A stretch of DNA of 64,000 nt. Source: Alteribacter keqinensis (GTDB taxonomy: Bacteria; Bacillota; Bacilli; Bacillales; Salisediminibacteriaceae). The stretch spans positions 1,674,001 to 1,738,000 of the forward strand of contig NZ_RHIB01000001.1 of NCBI RefSeq assembly GCF_003710255.1, written 5' to 3'. The position numbers and the translations under genes were made by a program. The notes under the pieces were generated by a model that saw only the letters and a list, made by a program, of their open reading frames with translations, had not been told where the DNA came from and searched no databases. Shown piece after piece: positions 26,365-35,281 of this stretch (position 1 is its first letter; the number at the start of each line of letters is the position of its first letter).

Positions 26365-27678
26365 ATGAACGTAAAAACCCCCATCCCAAAAGCAAAAGGT
26401 TTTGACAACACACTCACTCTAATTAAAGAAGGCTTTGATTTTTTACCAAAGAGGCGGCGTGAGCTCGGCTCCGACATGTTTGAAACCCGTCTTCTTGGCA
26501 AAAAAGTCGTCTGCATCGGCGGGGAAGATGCAGCCAAAGTATTTTATGACAATAACTTGTTCAAGCGAAAAGGTGCCGCTCCTGCACCGCTGAAAAAGTC
26601 TCTTCTCGGAAAAGGTGGCGCCCACGGCATGGACGGGGAACCCCACAAGCACCGGAAGCGGATGTTTCTCTCCATGATGACACCTGACCGCCTGGAAGAG
26701 TTAAAGCGCATCGCCATCCGTCAGCTTGACGCCAAAGTCACAGAATGGGAGAAGATGGACAAAGTCATTTTTTTCAACGAAGTTCAGGAAGTACTGACCC
26801 GCACCGGCTGTGAATGGGCAGGCGTTCCATTGGATGAAAAAGAAGTCAAACAACGAACCCGTGAACTGGCTGCCATGGTCGACTCTTTCGGCGGTTCAAT
26901 TACCCGGTTCAACGCTGGAAAAAAAGCAAGGGAAAGCCAGGAAAAATGGCTGAAAGGAACCATCAAAGCCATCCGGAACGGGGATCTCGCCCCACCGGCC
27001 AACACCGCTGCCTATATCATTGCAAACCATCGTGAAATGAACGGGAAGCCACTTGACGATCACACTGCTGCAGTTGAGTTAAACAACGTCATCCGCCCGC
27101 TCATTGCCACAGCCTACTATTTAACTTTCGGTGCTGTCGCACTGTTTGAACACCCTCAAGTGGTCCAGAAAGTAAAAGAAGACAAAGACAACTACAGTCA
27201 CATGTTCGCCCAGGAGGTACGGCGCTACTATCCGTTCGCCCCGGCGATGGCGGCAAAAGTGAAGCAGGACTTTACCTGGCACGAGTACCAGTTCAAGAAA
27301 AACATGCTTGTCGTTCTCGATATTTTTGGGACGAACCGCCATCCCCTATCCTGGGACAACCCCGATGAATTCCGCCCGGAGCGCTTTAAGGACTGGAAGG
27401 AAAGTCCTTTTTCCTTTATCCCGCAAGGAGGCGGTGATCATCATATTGGCCATCGCTGCGCAGGGGAGTGGATGACCGTACTTATCATGCGAGCTTTCTT
27501 CAAATATGTAAGTGACCACGTGAGCTACACGGTGCCCAAGCAGGACCTGAGCTACAGCATGTCCCGGATGCCCACCATCCCGAAAAGCGGCTTTGTGATT
27601 ACCGAAGTGAAAAAGACGAAATCGTCAACGAAGGACCTTGAGAAAACTTCCAAAACCCAGACTGTGATGAGATCATAA
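26365..27678 (+). CDS. CYP152-family fatty acid peroxygenase/decarboxylase
   Basis: Heme-thiolate P450 that uses H2O2, related to B. subtilis YbdT (CYP152A1) and Jeotgalicoccus OleT (CYP152L). 437 residues. The CYP152 hallmark RP (R244-P245 in NNVIRPLIATAY) anchors the substrate carboxylate. The heme ligand is C365 in PQGGGDHHIGHRCAGEW. FxxEVRRYYPF (about 281-291) replaces the usual ExxR surroundings. At the site that is Gln85 in CYP152A1 and His85 in OleT this protein has H87 (GGAHGMDG). The ~20-residue C-terminal tail KSSTKDLEKTSKTQTVMRS is longer than usual. AAGGAG precedes the ATG; a terminator follows. Confidence 0.92.
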   Translation: MNVKTPIPKAKGFDNTLTLIKEGFDFLPKRRRELGSDMFETRLLGKKVVCIGGEDAAKVFYDNNLFKRKGAAPAPLKKSLLGKGGAHGMDGEPHKHRKRMFLSMMTPDRLEELKRIAIRQLDAKVTEWEKMDKVIFFNEVQEVLTRTGCEWAGVPLDEKEVKQRTRELAAMVDSFGGSITRFNAGKKARESQEKWLKGTIKAIRNGDLAPPANTAAYIIANHREMNGKPLDDHTAAVELNNVIRPLIATAYYLTFGAVALFEHPQVVQKVKEDKDNYSHMFAQEVRRYYPFAPAMAAKVKQDFTWHEYQFKKNMLVVLDIFGTNRHPLSWDNPDEFRPERFKDWKESPFSFIPQGGGDHHIGHRCAGEWMTVLIMRAFFKYVSDHVSYTVPKQDLSYSMSRMPTIPKSGFVITEVKKTKSSTKDLEKTSKTQTVMRS

Positions 27679-27680
27679 AG

Positions 27681-27725
27681 AAAAAGGCTGTCTCAGTAGT
27701 TTTCACCTGAGACAGCCTTTTTTAG
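27681..27725 (+). terminator. terminator of the CYP152 gene
   Basis: AAAAAGGCTGTCTCAG pairs with CTGAGACAGCCTTTTTT, starting 2 bases after the stop. Confidence 0.92.
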
Positions 27726-27923
27726 ATTTTCTTTAAGCCACTTCTTTGTAAAAGTAAGTACACCACCTACGAAATTTCCTCACTGTCATGTACCTGCATG
27801 GCAAAAGCAGGCACACCATCCACCGCATTTACGCTCCACCATGTAAAGACTTCACAAAAAAAGTTGACTATCTAAGGCTTTTCCCCAGTTTGATCTCGAA
27901 AGTGACCCCCATTTGCATTCGGC

Positions 27924-28340
27924 TTACCGATTCTCTTTCGAAAAGTTCAAATCCCAGGTTACGCCGAAGGGATCTTTTATCTTCGCATATTTTGCGTCCC
28001 AGAACGTGTCCTGCAGCTCCATTAATACCGTTCCTTTTTCTTTTAACCGGTCGTACAGGGTCATGATTTCCACTTCACTGGCCAGTTCGAGAACAAGGGC
28101 CACGTGACCTCCTTCAGTAACGGGCTGGCCGGGGAACGTATCGGAAACCATGAATACCAGTTCCCCCTTTTTAAACCTTGAATGAAGGATACGGTTTTCA
28201 GCCTCAGGTGGTGTCGGAAAGTCCGCTTCGCCAAACGTCTGCTTTTCCACCACTTCTCCCTCAAACACTTCACTGTAATAGGCGAGTGCTTCTGTTGCCT
28301 GTCCGTCGAAGCTCAAATATGGTGTTGCCTGCTGTTTCAT
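27924..28340 (-). CDS. VOC/glyoxalase-fold protein (PhnB-like)
   Basis: 138 residues from ATG 28340, with AAGGGAG upstream. The fold is recognisable from TPYLSFDGQATEALAYYSEV (metal-site-free start of PhnB-like proteins), ILHSRFKKGELVFMVSD, and the C-terminal KIKDPFGVTWDLNF. These small proteins are usually of unknown role. Upstream frames extend but lack a ribosome site. Confidence 0.82.
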   Translation of the reverse strand: MKQQATPYLSFDGQATEALAYYSEVFEGEVVEKQTFGEADFPTPPEAENRILHSRFKKGELVFMVSDTFPGQPVTEGGHVALVLELASEVEIMTLYDRLKEKGTVLMELQDTFWDAKYAKIKDPFGVTWDLNFSKENR

Positions 28341-28458
28341 CAACATCATCTCCCTTAATATTATTTGAGTTCCCCATCTCTTTTCGCCAGCTTTTACATA
28401 AACCCTGCCACTTTTCCTAAAAATAAACGGGTCAGGAAAAATGGAGGTGGACAATTGT

Positions 28459-29826
28459 ATGGGTTCCAATGCAGAGAAAAGTGCTGAAAAGAAAATAAAC
28501 TGGCAGCAGCTCGCCCTCCTCGGGGTTGCTGCCACCATCGGAACGGGCTTCTTTCTCGGATCTACGATTGCCATTCAAATGGCAGGTCCCTCTGCTGTTT
28601 TCGCCTATATTATTGCCGCTATCGGAACGTATTTCGTATATGAAGCCTTGGCAAAAATGACGATCGACGACCCTCAGACGGGTTCTTTTCGAACGTATGC
28701 CAGCAAGGCTTTCGGACACTGGGCCGGGTTTACAAGCGGATGGGTGTACTGGGGATCGGAAATTCTAATCATGGGAAGTCAGCTCACGGCTCTTGCCATC
28801 TTTACACAATTCTGGCTTCCAGGCGTTCAGCTGTGGATTTTTGCAGCCATCTATGCGGCTTTGGGAATTTTTGTGATTCTCCTCGGCTCTTCGGGCTTTG
28901 ACCGGGTGGAAAATGTCCTCGCCGTCATGAAAGTGGCAGCCATTCTCATGTTTATTATCCTGGCCGTCATTGCCATCCTCGGCTTTATTGGTGTAAAGCC
29001 CCCGGGAAGACTCATGGTCCCCAGAGCCTATGGCGGCCTTTTTCCTAACGGTGTAAAAGGGCTTCTCCCTGCCCTTATTTATGGATTCTACGGGTTTGGA
29101 GGTATTGAGATTGTCGGTCTGTTAACGGTCCGCCTGAAGAAAATGACCGACGCCACGAAAACGGGAAAGGTTATGCTGTCTACGCTCGCCCTTATTTATG
29201 TCGCTTCCATCGGCCTTACGATTCTGATGGTACCGTGGGATACATTCGCCAGTGACCAGAGTCCGTTTGTAACCGCCCTTACCAGGTACCGAATCCCGTA
29301 TGTGGTGAACCTGTTTAACGGGGTATTTATTATCGCCGGCTTTTCAACAATGGTGGCCTCTATGTTTGCGGTGATCCGAATCTTAACGGTCCTTGCCCAT
29401 GACAACGACGCCCCTGCTTTTTTAGGCAGAAAAATACACGATAAGGTCGCCCTGCCTGCCATTAGCTTTATGGCATTCTGGGTTATCGTGTCCGTAATTC
29501 TTTCTATTTTAATGCCGGGCAAAGTTTATGAATACTTCACTACCGCCGCCGGCATTATGCTGTTGTATAACTGGCTGTTTATTTTAGCTTCATACGGGCG
29601 TCTGCAGGAGCTCACCGGGTTTCAGCAGTTCAAACGGTTCGGCGGCATTCTTCTCGTGGGCCTTGTCATTTTCGGTACACTGTTTCACGAGACGAGCAGA
29701 CCCGGCTTTTTTATCAGCCTTATCTTTGTCGGTCTCGTTGGCATCATCACTTTTTTCATGCGCAATCACTGGAACAAGCCGAAAACACCGGACGCACCGA
29801 GCCTGTTTACAAAAATAAGACGTTAA
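28459..29826 (+). CDS. APC-family amino acid permease
   Basis: 455 residues from ATG 28459, with GGAGGTGG 8 nt upstream. Twelve membrane helices with the APC signature in helix 1 (LALLGVAATIGTGFFLGS) and the GLFPNGVKGLLPALIYGFYG segment in the middle. Takes up an unidentified amino acid by proton or cation symport. Its 3' end overlaps the convergent LysE gene by 20 bp. Confidence 0.85.
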   Translation: MGSNAEKSAEKKINWQQLALLGVAATIGTGFFLGSTIAIQMAGPSAVFAYIIAAIGTYFVYEALAKMTIDDPQTGSFRTYASKAFGHWAGFTSGWVYWGSEILIMGSQLTALAIFTQFWLPGVQLWIFAAIYAALGIFVILLGSSGFDRVENVLAVMKVAAILMFIILAVIAILGFIGVKPPGRLMVPRAYGGLFPNGVKGLLPALIYGFYGFGGIEIVGLLTVRLKKMTDATKTGKVMLSTLALIYVASIGLTILMVPWDTFASDQSPFVTALTRYRIPYVVNLFNGVFIIAGFSTMVASMFAVIRILTVLAHDNDAPAFLGRKIHDKVALPAISFMAFWVIVSVILSILMPGKVYEYFTTAAGIMLLYNWLFILASYGRLQELTGFQQFKRFGGILLVGLVIFGTLFHETSRPGFFISLIFVGLVGIITFFMRNHWNKPKTPDAPSLFTKIRR

Positions 29827-30439
29827 ATGCCTGTACAGCAAAATAAATCCCGAATCCGATGAGTGATGTTCCTGACAGGATCGAGACAAAATAAAGGAAG
29901 CGGTCAGTAAGTACCCGCTTTAAGCTGCTGGACAGAAACGCCATCGTCAGATCCCAGACGACGATACCGAGAAAAATCGCTCCTGTATAAATCATAATCT
30001 GCTCGATTCCATAATCACTCACTGTTTTTGCCAGAACAGATCCAAAGATCCCGAGCCAGAACAAAATGGTAAGAGGGTTAAAAAGAGACATCATAAACCC
30101 CGAAAAGAACGACTTTGTGTAAGTCTGGACCTTTCGGTAATCCTCTTGGATCATCGTGATTTCTCTTGCCCCTAGAAGGCTTTCGATCCCTGTATACACA
30201 AGGACGAAGAAGCCGAACAGCCATAAAAACACCTGGATAAACGGTACGTCCATTAAATGAACAAAGCCAAGAAACACAAGAAGCATGTAAAAACCATCAG
30301 CTGCGGTAGCTCCCAGGCCCACAAGCCACGAATGGAAAAAACCGTTTTTAATTCCCCGGTCGAGCTGGGCCGCATTCACCGGCCCGATCGGTGCGGCAAG
30401 TGATAAGCCTAAGAGTACGTAGGTGAAAAATATCGTCAT
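29807..30439 (-). CDS. LysE/RhtB-type amino acid exporter
   Basis: 210 residues with six hydrophobic segments. The N-terminal PIGPVNAAQLDRGIKNG motif is the LysE family signature, followed by GLGATAADGFYMLLVFLG, and FMMSLFNPLTILFW in the middle. Exports an amino acid or analogue. It is convergent with an amino acid permease gene and their ends overlap, so the transcripts are antisense to each other there. Confidence 0.87.
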   Translation of the reverse strand: MTIFFTYVLLGLSLAAPIGPVNAAQLDRGIKNGFFHSWLVGLGATAADGFYMLLVFLGFVHLMDVPFIQVFLWLFGFFVLVYTGIESLLGAREITMIQEDYRKVQTYTKSFFSGFMMSLFNPLTILFWLGIFGSVLAKTVSDYGIEQIMIYTGAIFLGIVVWDLTMAFLSSSLKRVLTDRFLYFVSILSGTSLIGFGIYFAVQAFNVLFL

Positions 30440-30544
30440 CGATCGCCCTCCATCATAAGAAGCTTCGCTTGTACATCTTATTAGGACGAGGAGGAAGTTA
30501 TCACTAAAGTTTTTAATTCGTTCAAGGGGGATTTTTCATAAACG

Positions 30545-30762
30545 CTCTGTTAAACTCAGATGTTGATTTACGCTCATCACACTCCCTTTCCGCGGGGACG
30601 CCGGTGAGCCTCCTCGAGGTTTATACCTTCTTCTTCCTCTACCAGTAACGCTACGTAGATATATGCGTCGAAGCAACTCGTAGCTTATTGTTGTGAAACC
30701 GCTCGTCGCTCCCGCAGGAGTGTCGTGCGTTCGCTGCAATCAACTTTTCTAATAAACCACCA
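30545..30762 (-). repeat. Bacillus-type palindromic intergenic repeat, copy D2
   Basis: GTTGATTTACGCTC, CTTTCCGCGGGGACGCCGGT, GAGCCTCCTCGAGG, and CTCCCGCAGGAGTGTCGTGC with TTCGCTGCAATCAAC form the two arms. This is close to the common GTTGATT...AATCAAC intergenic repeat of Bacillus. A degenerate copy is at 3998-4225 and reworked relatives are at 18062 and 55829. The 365-bp gap has no gene. Confidence 0.72.
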
Positions 30763-30804
30763 ATAAGCCAAAAAAAAGCCGGACTAATCGCCCCGCTTTT
30801 CACA

Positions 30805-31092
30805 TCATCCTTTTTTCTTACCCTGAAACTCCACATCGAGCTTCTTTCCCCCCGCTGTGAGATAGGAATACACATCCATTTCAGGATCGATTTTCAGAAG
30901 TCCCTGTACATAGGGCTTCACAAGATCTTTAAAGTCTTCTGTGACGCCTTCATTTTCGAGTACGCCGAACACATACATCTTCTTGTCTTTCATTAAAAAA
31001 GTCAGGTATCCGACAGGTTCGTTATTTTGTGTAACGATGTTTAATACTTGTGAGTCTTCCTTAAAAAACTCCGGCGAAAAATAAATTTGCAA
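30805..31092 (-). CDS. conserved-looking small protein, unknown
   Basis: 95 residues starting at TTG 31092 with GGGAGGG 6 nt upstream. Alternating hydrophobic strands (VLNIVTQNNEPVGYLTFLM, KKMYVFGVLENEG) suggest a small alpha/beta fold. Cytosolic with a basic C-terminus QGKKKG. No family recognised, though the strand-rich N-terminus recalls GNAT-like or YjbR-like small domains. Confidence 0.55.
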   Translation of the reverse strand: MQIYFSPEFFKEDSQVLNIVTQNNEPVGYLTFLMKDKKMYVFGVLENEGVTEDFKDLVKPYVQGLLKIDPEMDVYSYLTAGGKKLDVEFQGKKKG

Positions 31093-31321
31093 GGTAAGCC
31101 CTCCCTTACCCTACATTATTTCCCTTCCTGAAAAGGATCATGTATAAAGTCTGTGCTCCTCTGTATAAATAAGGAGTTAATTAGTTGCGGGACTGCTTCT
31201 GTTTTTGACAGATCCATATGAAAATAACAACAACGTCCTTACTAGTGCTTTATTAACCCCTAAGTTTCTCCTTCTGCAGGCAACCTTTCTTTCACCTCTA
31301 TAATTTATTGTACCCTTCAAT

Positions 31322-31355
31322 AAAAAAGATACCCCGGCTGCCTGCCAGGGTATCT
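31322..31355 (-). terminator. ktrAB terminator
   Basis: On the minus strand AGATACCCTGG pairs with CCGGGGTATCT and TTTTTTA follows, 5 bases after the ktrB stop. Confidence 0.9.
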
Positions 31356-31359
31356 CCTG

Positions 31360-32688
31360 TTAACCTGTAAATATGTCCCCTTTGGGATAGCGGACATTGC
31401 TTGATTTCGACTTAGCCAGAGCAAAAGCCAGGGTCACCGGACCAAGTCGTCCGATGATCATCAGAACGATAATGACTTGTTTTCCAATTCCGGACAGTTC
31501 ATGAGTGAGGCCCATGGATAAACCGACCGTACCGAAAGCTGAAAATGCCTCAAATACGACTAAGATATAAGGGGCATCTTCGGTAAGAGACAGGATGAAA
31601 ATACTCACCAGCACCGCAGACAGACTGACCACTACGATAGCCAGTGCTCTTACAACAATGTGATCCTGAATCGTACGCTCAAAAATAACCGGTTCTTTTT
31701 TCCCCCGCAAATAAGCGGTAACTGCAAGCACAATCACAAGAAAGGTAGTAAGTTTTATCCCACTTCCTGTAGAAGCGCTGCCTGCTCCTATAAACATAAG
31801 GAGAAGCATGAATGTAATGGTACTAGATTCCATACTTCCAATATCGATCGTATTAAACCCGGCTGTCCGGGGTGTAACAGCCTGAAAATAGGAAGCCAAT
31901 ATCTTTTCATACCATAAGAACCCACCAAGGGTCTCAGGGTTTCCATACTCCAGTATGAAGATAATAAACATAGCAGCAACGTTGACAATAAGAGTCCCTG
32001 TAATCATGATTTTTGAATGGAGGGACAACTGTCTGAAGTTCTTCGTTCTAATCGAGTCATAAACAACGGTAAAACCAATACCCCCGGTAATAAAAAGGAT
32101 TGTAATGATCAGGTTGACAGCAGGGTCTCCGACATAGCCCGACAGACTGTCAGACCACAGGGAAAAGCCTGCGTTGTTAAAGGCTGAAATGGCGTGAAAC
32201 AAGCTTGTGAATAAGCCAAATGACCAGCCATACTCAGGTACCCACCTGAGAGCCAGAAAGACGGTTGCAATCAGCTCCATGGAAAAAGCAAATACCAGCA
32301 GCATTTTCACCAGTCTGACCATCCCGCCCATTGTAGGCTGATTAAACGATTCCTGAACGAGCATACGTTCTTTCAGGCCGATTTTCTTTCCCAATGCAAG
32401 GACAATTAAGATCGCAAACGTCATGAGTCCCAGGCCGCCAAGCTTAATTAAAATCATAATCACCGTCTGACCGAACACAGTAAAGTCGGATCCGGTATCC
32501 AGCACGACCAGCCCCGTTACAGTCGTTGCTGATGTGGCTGTAAAGAGAGCATCAATAAATGAAACAGGCTCTGTTGCAGCGAATGGAAGAAGCAGCAGTA
32601 TTGTGCCGCAGATAATTGCCCAGATAAATCCAACCGCCAGCACCTGAGGCGGGGTTAAATGGTTAAACGCCTTCCTGAGACGCCCCAT
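31360..32688 (-). CDS. ktrB: K+ uptake channel subunit KtrB
   Basis: TrkH/KtrB-type potassium channel subunit, 442 residues, four M1-P-M2 repeats. Pore loops with the filter glycines are visible: ATSATTVTGLVVLDTG (first), SAFNNAGFSLW, TPRTAGFNTID, and FGTVGLSMG. Works with the cytosolic RCK ring KtrA to import K+ with Na+ dependence, important in osmotic stress. It lies 3 bp after ktrA. Confidence 0.93.
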   Translation of the reverse strand: MGRLRKAFNHLTPPQVLAVGFIWAIICGTILLLLPFAATEPVSFIDALFTATSATTVTGLVVLDTGSDFTVFGQTVIMILIKLGGLGLMTFAILIVLALGKKIGLKERMLVQESFNQPTMGGMVRLVKMLLVFAFSMELIATVFLALRWVPEYGWSFGLFTSLFHAISAFNNAGFSLWSDSLSGYVGDPAVNLIITILFITGGIGFTVVYDSIRTKNFRQLSLHSKIMITGTLIVNVAAMFIIFILEYGNPETLGGFLWYEKILASYFQAVTPRTAGFNTIDIGSMESSTITFMLLLMFIGAGSASTGSGIKLTTFLVIVLAVTAYLRGKKEPVIFERTIQDHIVVRALAIVVVSLSAVLVSIFILSLTEDAPYILVVFEAFSAFGTVGLSMGLTHELSGIGKQVIIVLMIIGRLGPVTLAFALAKSKSSNVRYPKGDIFTG

Positions 32689-32691
32689 TTT

Positions 32692-33357
32692 TTACAGACC
32701 TTCGTCTTCAAAACGGTCAAGGTCATTTTTATGGCCCATCACAATGAGAATATCATTTTCACGGACGATGTCATCAGGAAGAGGGGCGATATTCATTGCC
32801 TCTCCTCTTTTTATAGCAAGAATTGTGACACCGTATTTTGCGCGAACGTTCAACTCAATCAGCGTTTGTTTGCTTACTTTTTTGGAAGCAAGGAGTTCAA
32901 CGATGCTATAGTCATCGGACAGATCGATAAAGTCAATGATCTTTTCAGAACTCATGTTATGTGCAATTCTTTTCCCCATATCAAACTCGGGGTGCACGAC
33001 AAGATCTGCCCCAATCTTATCGAGGACCTTTTGGTGGTAACTGTTCTGTGCTTTTGCCCAGACTTTTTCAATACCCATTTCTTTAAGAACAAGTGTGGTT
33101 AAAATACTGGCCTGAATGTTGTCCCCGATCGCCACAACAACATGGTCGAAGTTACCGATGCCAATACTCTTTAAAGACTGTTCATCCGTGCTGTCCAGCT
33201 GTACGGCATGGGTAGCAAATTTTGCATATTCATTTACCTTTTCCTCTTCTTTGTCCACAGCAAGCACTTCATGGCCCATTTCAAAGAGTTCCTTACACAC
33301 GCTCCCTCCGAAACGACCAAGGCCTACAACAGCAAACTGCTTTTTCTTTTTAGACAT
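32692..33357 (-). CDS. ktrA: K+ uptake regulatory subunit KtrA (RCK)
   Basis: 221 residues from ATG 33357, with GGAG upstream. An RCK_N Rossmann domain begins FAVVGLGRFGGSV (residues 8-20) and binds ATP/ADP. The RCK_C domain follows (about 135-221), the site where c-di-AMP binds in KtrA-type proteins. It gates the KtrB channel. The leader carries a c-di-AMP riboswitch, so c-di-AMP can restrain K+ uptake both at RNA and protein level. Confidence 0.93.
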   Translation of the reverse strand: MSKKKKQFAVVGLGRFGGSVCKELFEMGHEVLAVDKEEEKVNEYAKFATHAVQLDSTDEQSLKSIGIGNFDHVVVAIGDNIQASILTTLVLKEMGIEKVWAKAQNSYHQKVLDKIGADLVVHPEFDMGKRIAHNMSSEKIIDFIDLSDDYSIVELLASKKVSKQTLIELNVRAKYGVTILAIKRGEAMNIAPLPDDIVRENDILIVMGHKNDLDRFEDEGL

Positions 33358-33380
33358 GTTCTCCACTCCTTTGATGTTTT

Positions 33381-33583
33381 AAAAAAGAAAAAAACCATCT
33401 CAAAGAAATGGTCTGTTAGTCAGACCTTTCTCTCCTACATGACGCTTACGAGGTTAGCTGTCGGATTAGGGACTGAGAGTATCCCTTCTTTTAAAAATAA
33501 AAAGATTCACCCCAAGGCAGATTGCCGGTTGTGGTTCCCCCGCACTGTGTATACTTACAGTTTCAGCGATGAAAAGGCGTCAT
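33381..33583 (-). promoter_or_regulatory. ydaO-yuaA c-di-AMP riboswitch with terminator
   Basis: The minus-strand leader has the hallmark CCGACAGCTAACCTCGTAAG together with GGGGGAACCACAACCGGCAA and GGGGTGAATC. P1 pairs TGACGC (33582-33577) with GCGTCA (33445-33440). A terminator ACCATTTC/GAGATGGT with TTTTTTTC (33412-33381) follows before ktrA. Known logic: c-di-AMP binding favours termination. Confidence 0.93.
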
Positions 33584-33734
33584 ATTCGGTTTTATGAAAT
33601 GAATTTACTCCTCCAGCCAGGTTTTGTCAATAAAAATAAAAAAAGTCTGAATATTTAATTTCATGAACATTCGTTATCATTTCACCAGTCATGGTAAAAT
33701 AATGAAGAATCTCCATTGAGGGAGGGTATTGGAT

Positions 33735-34508
33735 ATGAACGATGAAGTAAAACGAAAAGTGATTGACCAGTTTGGTAAAAACGCAGAGAAGTATGTAACA
33801 AGCGAAACGCACGCAAAAGGGGAGGATCTCCCCGTAATCGTGGAGTGGCTCAACCCGTCCAAAAAGGCTGTTGCACTGGACATTGCCACCGGCGGCGGGC
33901 ATGCAGCAAAAGCTTTGTCTCCATTTGTATCCCATCTATTTGCTACCGACCTGACAAAAGACATGCTCTCAAACACGGCGAGACACCTGAAAGACACTTA
34001 CAAAAACATCTCCTTTGTGATTGCCGATGCCGAGGAACTGCCCTTTCTCGACGGTACCTTTGATGTGGTAACCTGCCGGATTGCTCCTCACCACTTTCCA
34101 AACCCGAATGCTTTTGTCCGGGAAGTTGCCAGGGTGCTAAAACCCGGCGGTGCTTTTTTAATGATTGATAATGTTGTGCCTGAAGATCATCAGCTTGCTG
34201 AATTTATGAACACCATGGAACAGCTTCGTGACACAAGCCATAACCGTTGCCTTTCCGTAAACGAATGGCGGATGCTGTTTTCCTCCTCCGGCCTTGAAGA
34301 ATTGCAATCCAATCTGTTTAAAAAAACATACACCTTTCCTGCCTGGGTTGAGCGTACCACTGAAAGTGAAGAGCAGATCCGTTCGGTGTATGACCACATC
34401 CTACACGCAAATAAAGACATTCAAAGCTACTTCCAGGTAAAAGTTGAAGATGACACCGTAACGTCCGTCTCCATTGACGAATGGATGGTTCTCTGCAGAA
34501 AAAAATAG
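33735..34508 (+). CDS. class I SAM-dependent methyltransferase (UbiE-like)
   Basis: 257 residues from ATG 33735, with GGAGGG 8 nt upstream. Motif I LDIATGGGHAAKAL (about 41-54), motif II around FVIADAEELPFLDGTFDVVT, and LKPGGAFLMID are typical of the UbiE/COQ5-like methylase branch. Substrate unknown. It lies 13 bp before the DUF1801 gene, with which it shares a terminator, so they form an operon. Confidence 0.83.
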   Translation: MNDEVKRKVIDQFGKNAEKYVTSETHAKGEDLPVIVEWLNPSKKAVALDIATGGGHAAKALSPFVSHLFATDLTKDMLSNTARHLKDTYKNISFVIADAEELPFLDGTFDVVTCRIAPHHFPNPNAFVREVARVLKPGGAFLMIDNVVPEDHQLAEFMNTMEQLRDTSHNRCLSVNEWRMLFSSSGLEELQSNLFKKTYTFPAWVERTTESEEQIRSVYDHILHANKDIQSYFQVKVEDDTVTSVSIDEWMVLCRKK

Positions 34509-34521
34509 AGGAGCGAGTGAT

Positions 34522-34950
34522 ATGGGATACGAGCTGAAAACGAAACAGACCGAAAACAGTGTGGTCGAATTTATTGAAACGGTCGGCAGCCCAAAGAAAC
34601 GTGAAGATGCATACAGGCTCCTTGATATATTTACCGAAACGACCGGTTACCCTGCTAAGATGTGGGGTCCCAGTATGATCGGGTTCGGAAGGTATCACTA
34701 TAATTACCCGACCGGTCATGAAGGAGACATGTTCCTCGCCGGTTTTTCTCCAAGAAAAGCAAAAATCAGTCTGTACTTGGCAACCGGAGATGAAAAGCGT
34801 CATGAGCTTCTGAAGGATTTTGGGAAACATACGACAGGCAAAGCGTGTGTTTACATCAACAAGCTTGCCGACGTAAATGAAGATGTGCTCAGACAGCTCA
34901 TCATCCAGTCTGTAGTCTTTCTAAAAGAAACCTACCCCGATTCCAAATAA
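34522..34950 (+). CDS. DUF1801-family protein
   Basis: 142 residues from ATG 34522, with GAGGAGCG upstream. MWGPSMIGFGRYHYNYPTGH and FSPRKAKISLYL are the typical DUF1801 (YdhG-like) core, a small alpha/beta domain of unknown function. In an operon after the methyltransferase and before a strong terminator. Confidence 0.8.
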   Translation: MGYELKTKQTENSVVEFIETVGSPKKREDAYRLLDIFTETTGYPAKMWGPSMIGFGRYHYNYPTGHEGDMFLAGFSPRKAKISLYLATGDEKRHELLKDFGKHTTGKACVYINKLADVNEDVLRQLIIQSVVFLKETYPDSK

Positions 34951-34954
34951 TAAG

Positions 34955-35000
34955 AGTGTGCACGACAGGACTCCATTCCTTTCGTGCACACTTTTATTTT
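34955..35000 (+). terminator. terminator of the methyltransferase-DUF1801 operon
   Basis: AGTGTGCACGA pairs with TCGTGCACACT, followed by TTTATTTTTATT. Confidence 0.9.
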
Positions 35001-35113
35001 TATTCAGAATTAATAGAGACAGACGTTGATTTATAGCAGGACGCCCCCATATACCTAAGCATGTCTAAGTTTTTTACATAAATTATTAGTACATACGAAA
35101 GGAGGCGTTCTGC

Positions 35114-35203
35114 ATGAGCAACAGAAAAGACAACAACGTATTTGGTTTACTCGTTGTGTTGTTCGTACTATTAGTCATTGTTGGCTGCGCTTGTAGTTTC
35201 TAA
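35114..35203 (+). CDS. YjcZ-like small hydrophobic sporulation-type protein
   Basis: A 29-residue protein: MSNRKDNNVFGLLVV then LFVLLVIVGCACSF. The FGLLVVLFVLLVIVG-C pattern matches the tiny single-helix YjcZ family, often multi-copy and sporulation-linked in Bacillus. The ribosome site AGGAGG lies 9 nt before ATG and a strong terminator follows immediately, so the gene is a complete unit despite its size. The usual glycine-rich N-terminus is missing. Confidence 0.8.
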   Translation: MSNRKDNNVFGLLVVLFVLLVIVGCACSF

Positions 35204-35215
35204 AATAAAAATAAG

Positions 35216-35251
35216 AGAGGGCAGTCACCTTCCATGACTGCCCTCTTTTTT
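35216..35251 (+). terminator. terminator of the YjcZ-like gene
   Basis: AGAGGGCAGTCA pairs with TGACTGCCCTCT, followed by TTTTTT. Confidence 0.92.
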
Positions 35252-35281
35252 GCTGTTTTATATAGCATTACTATAATGAAA

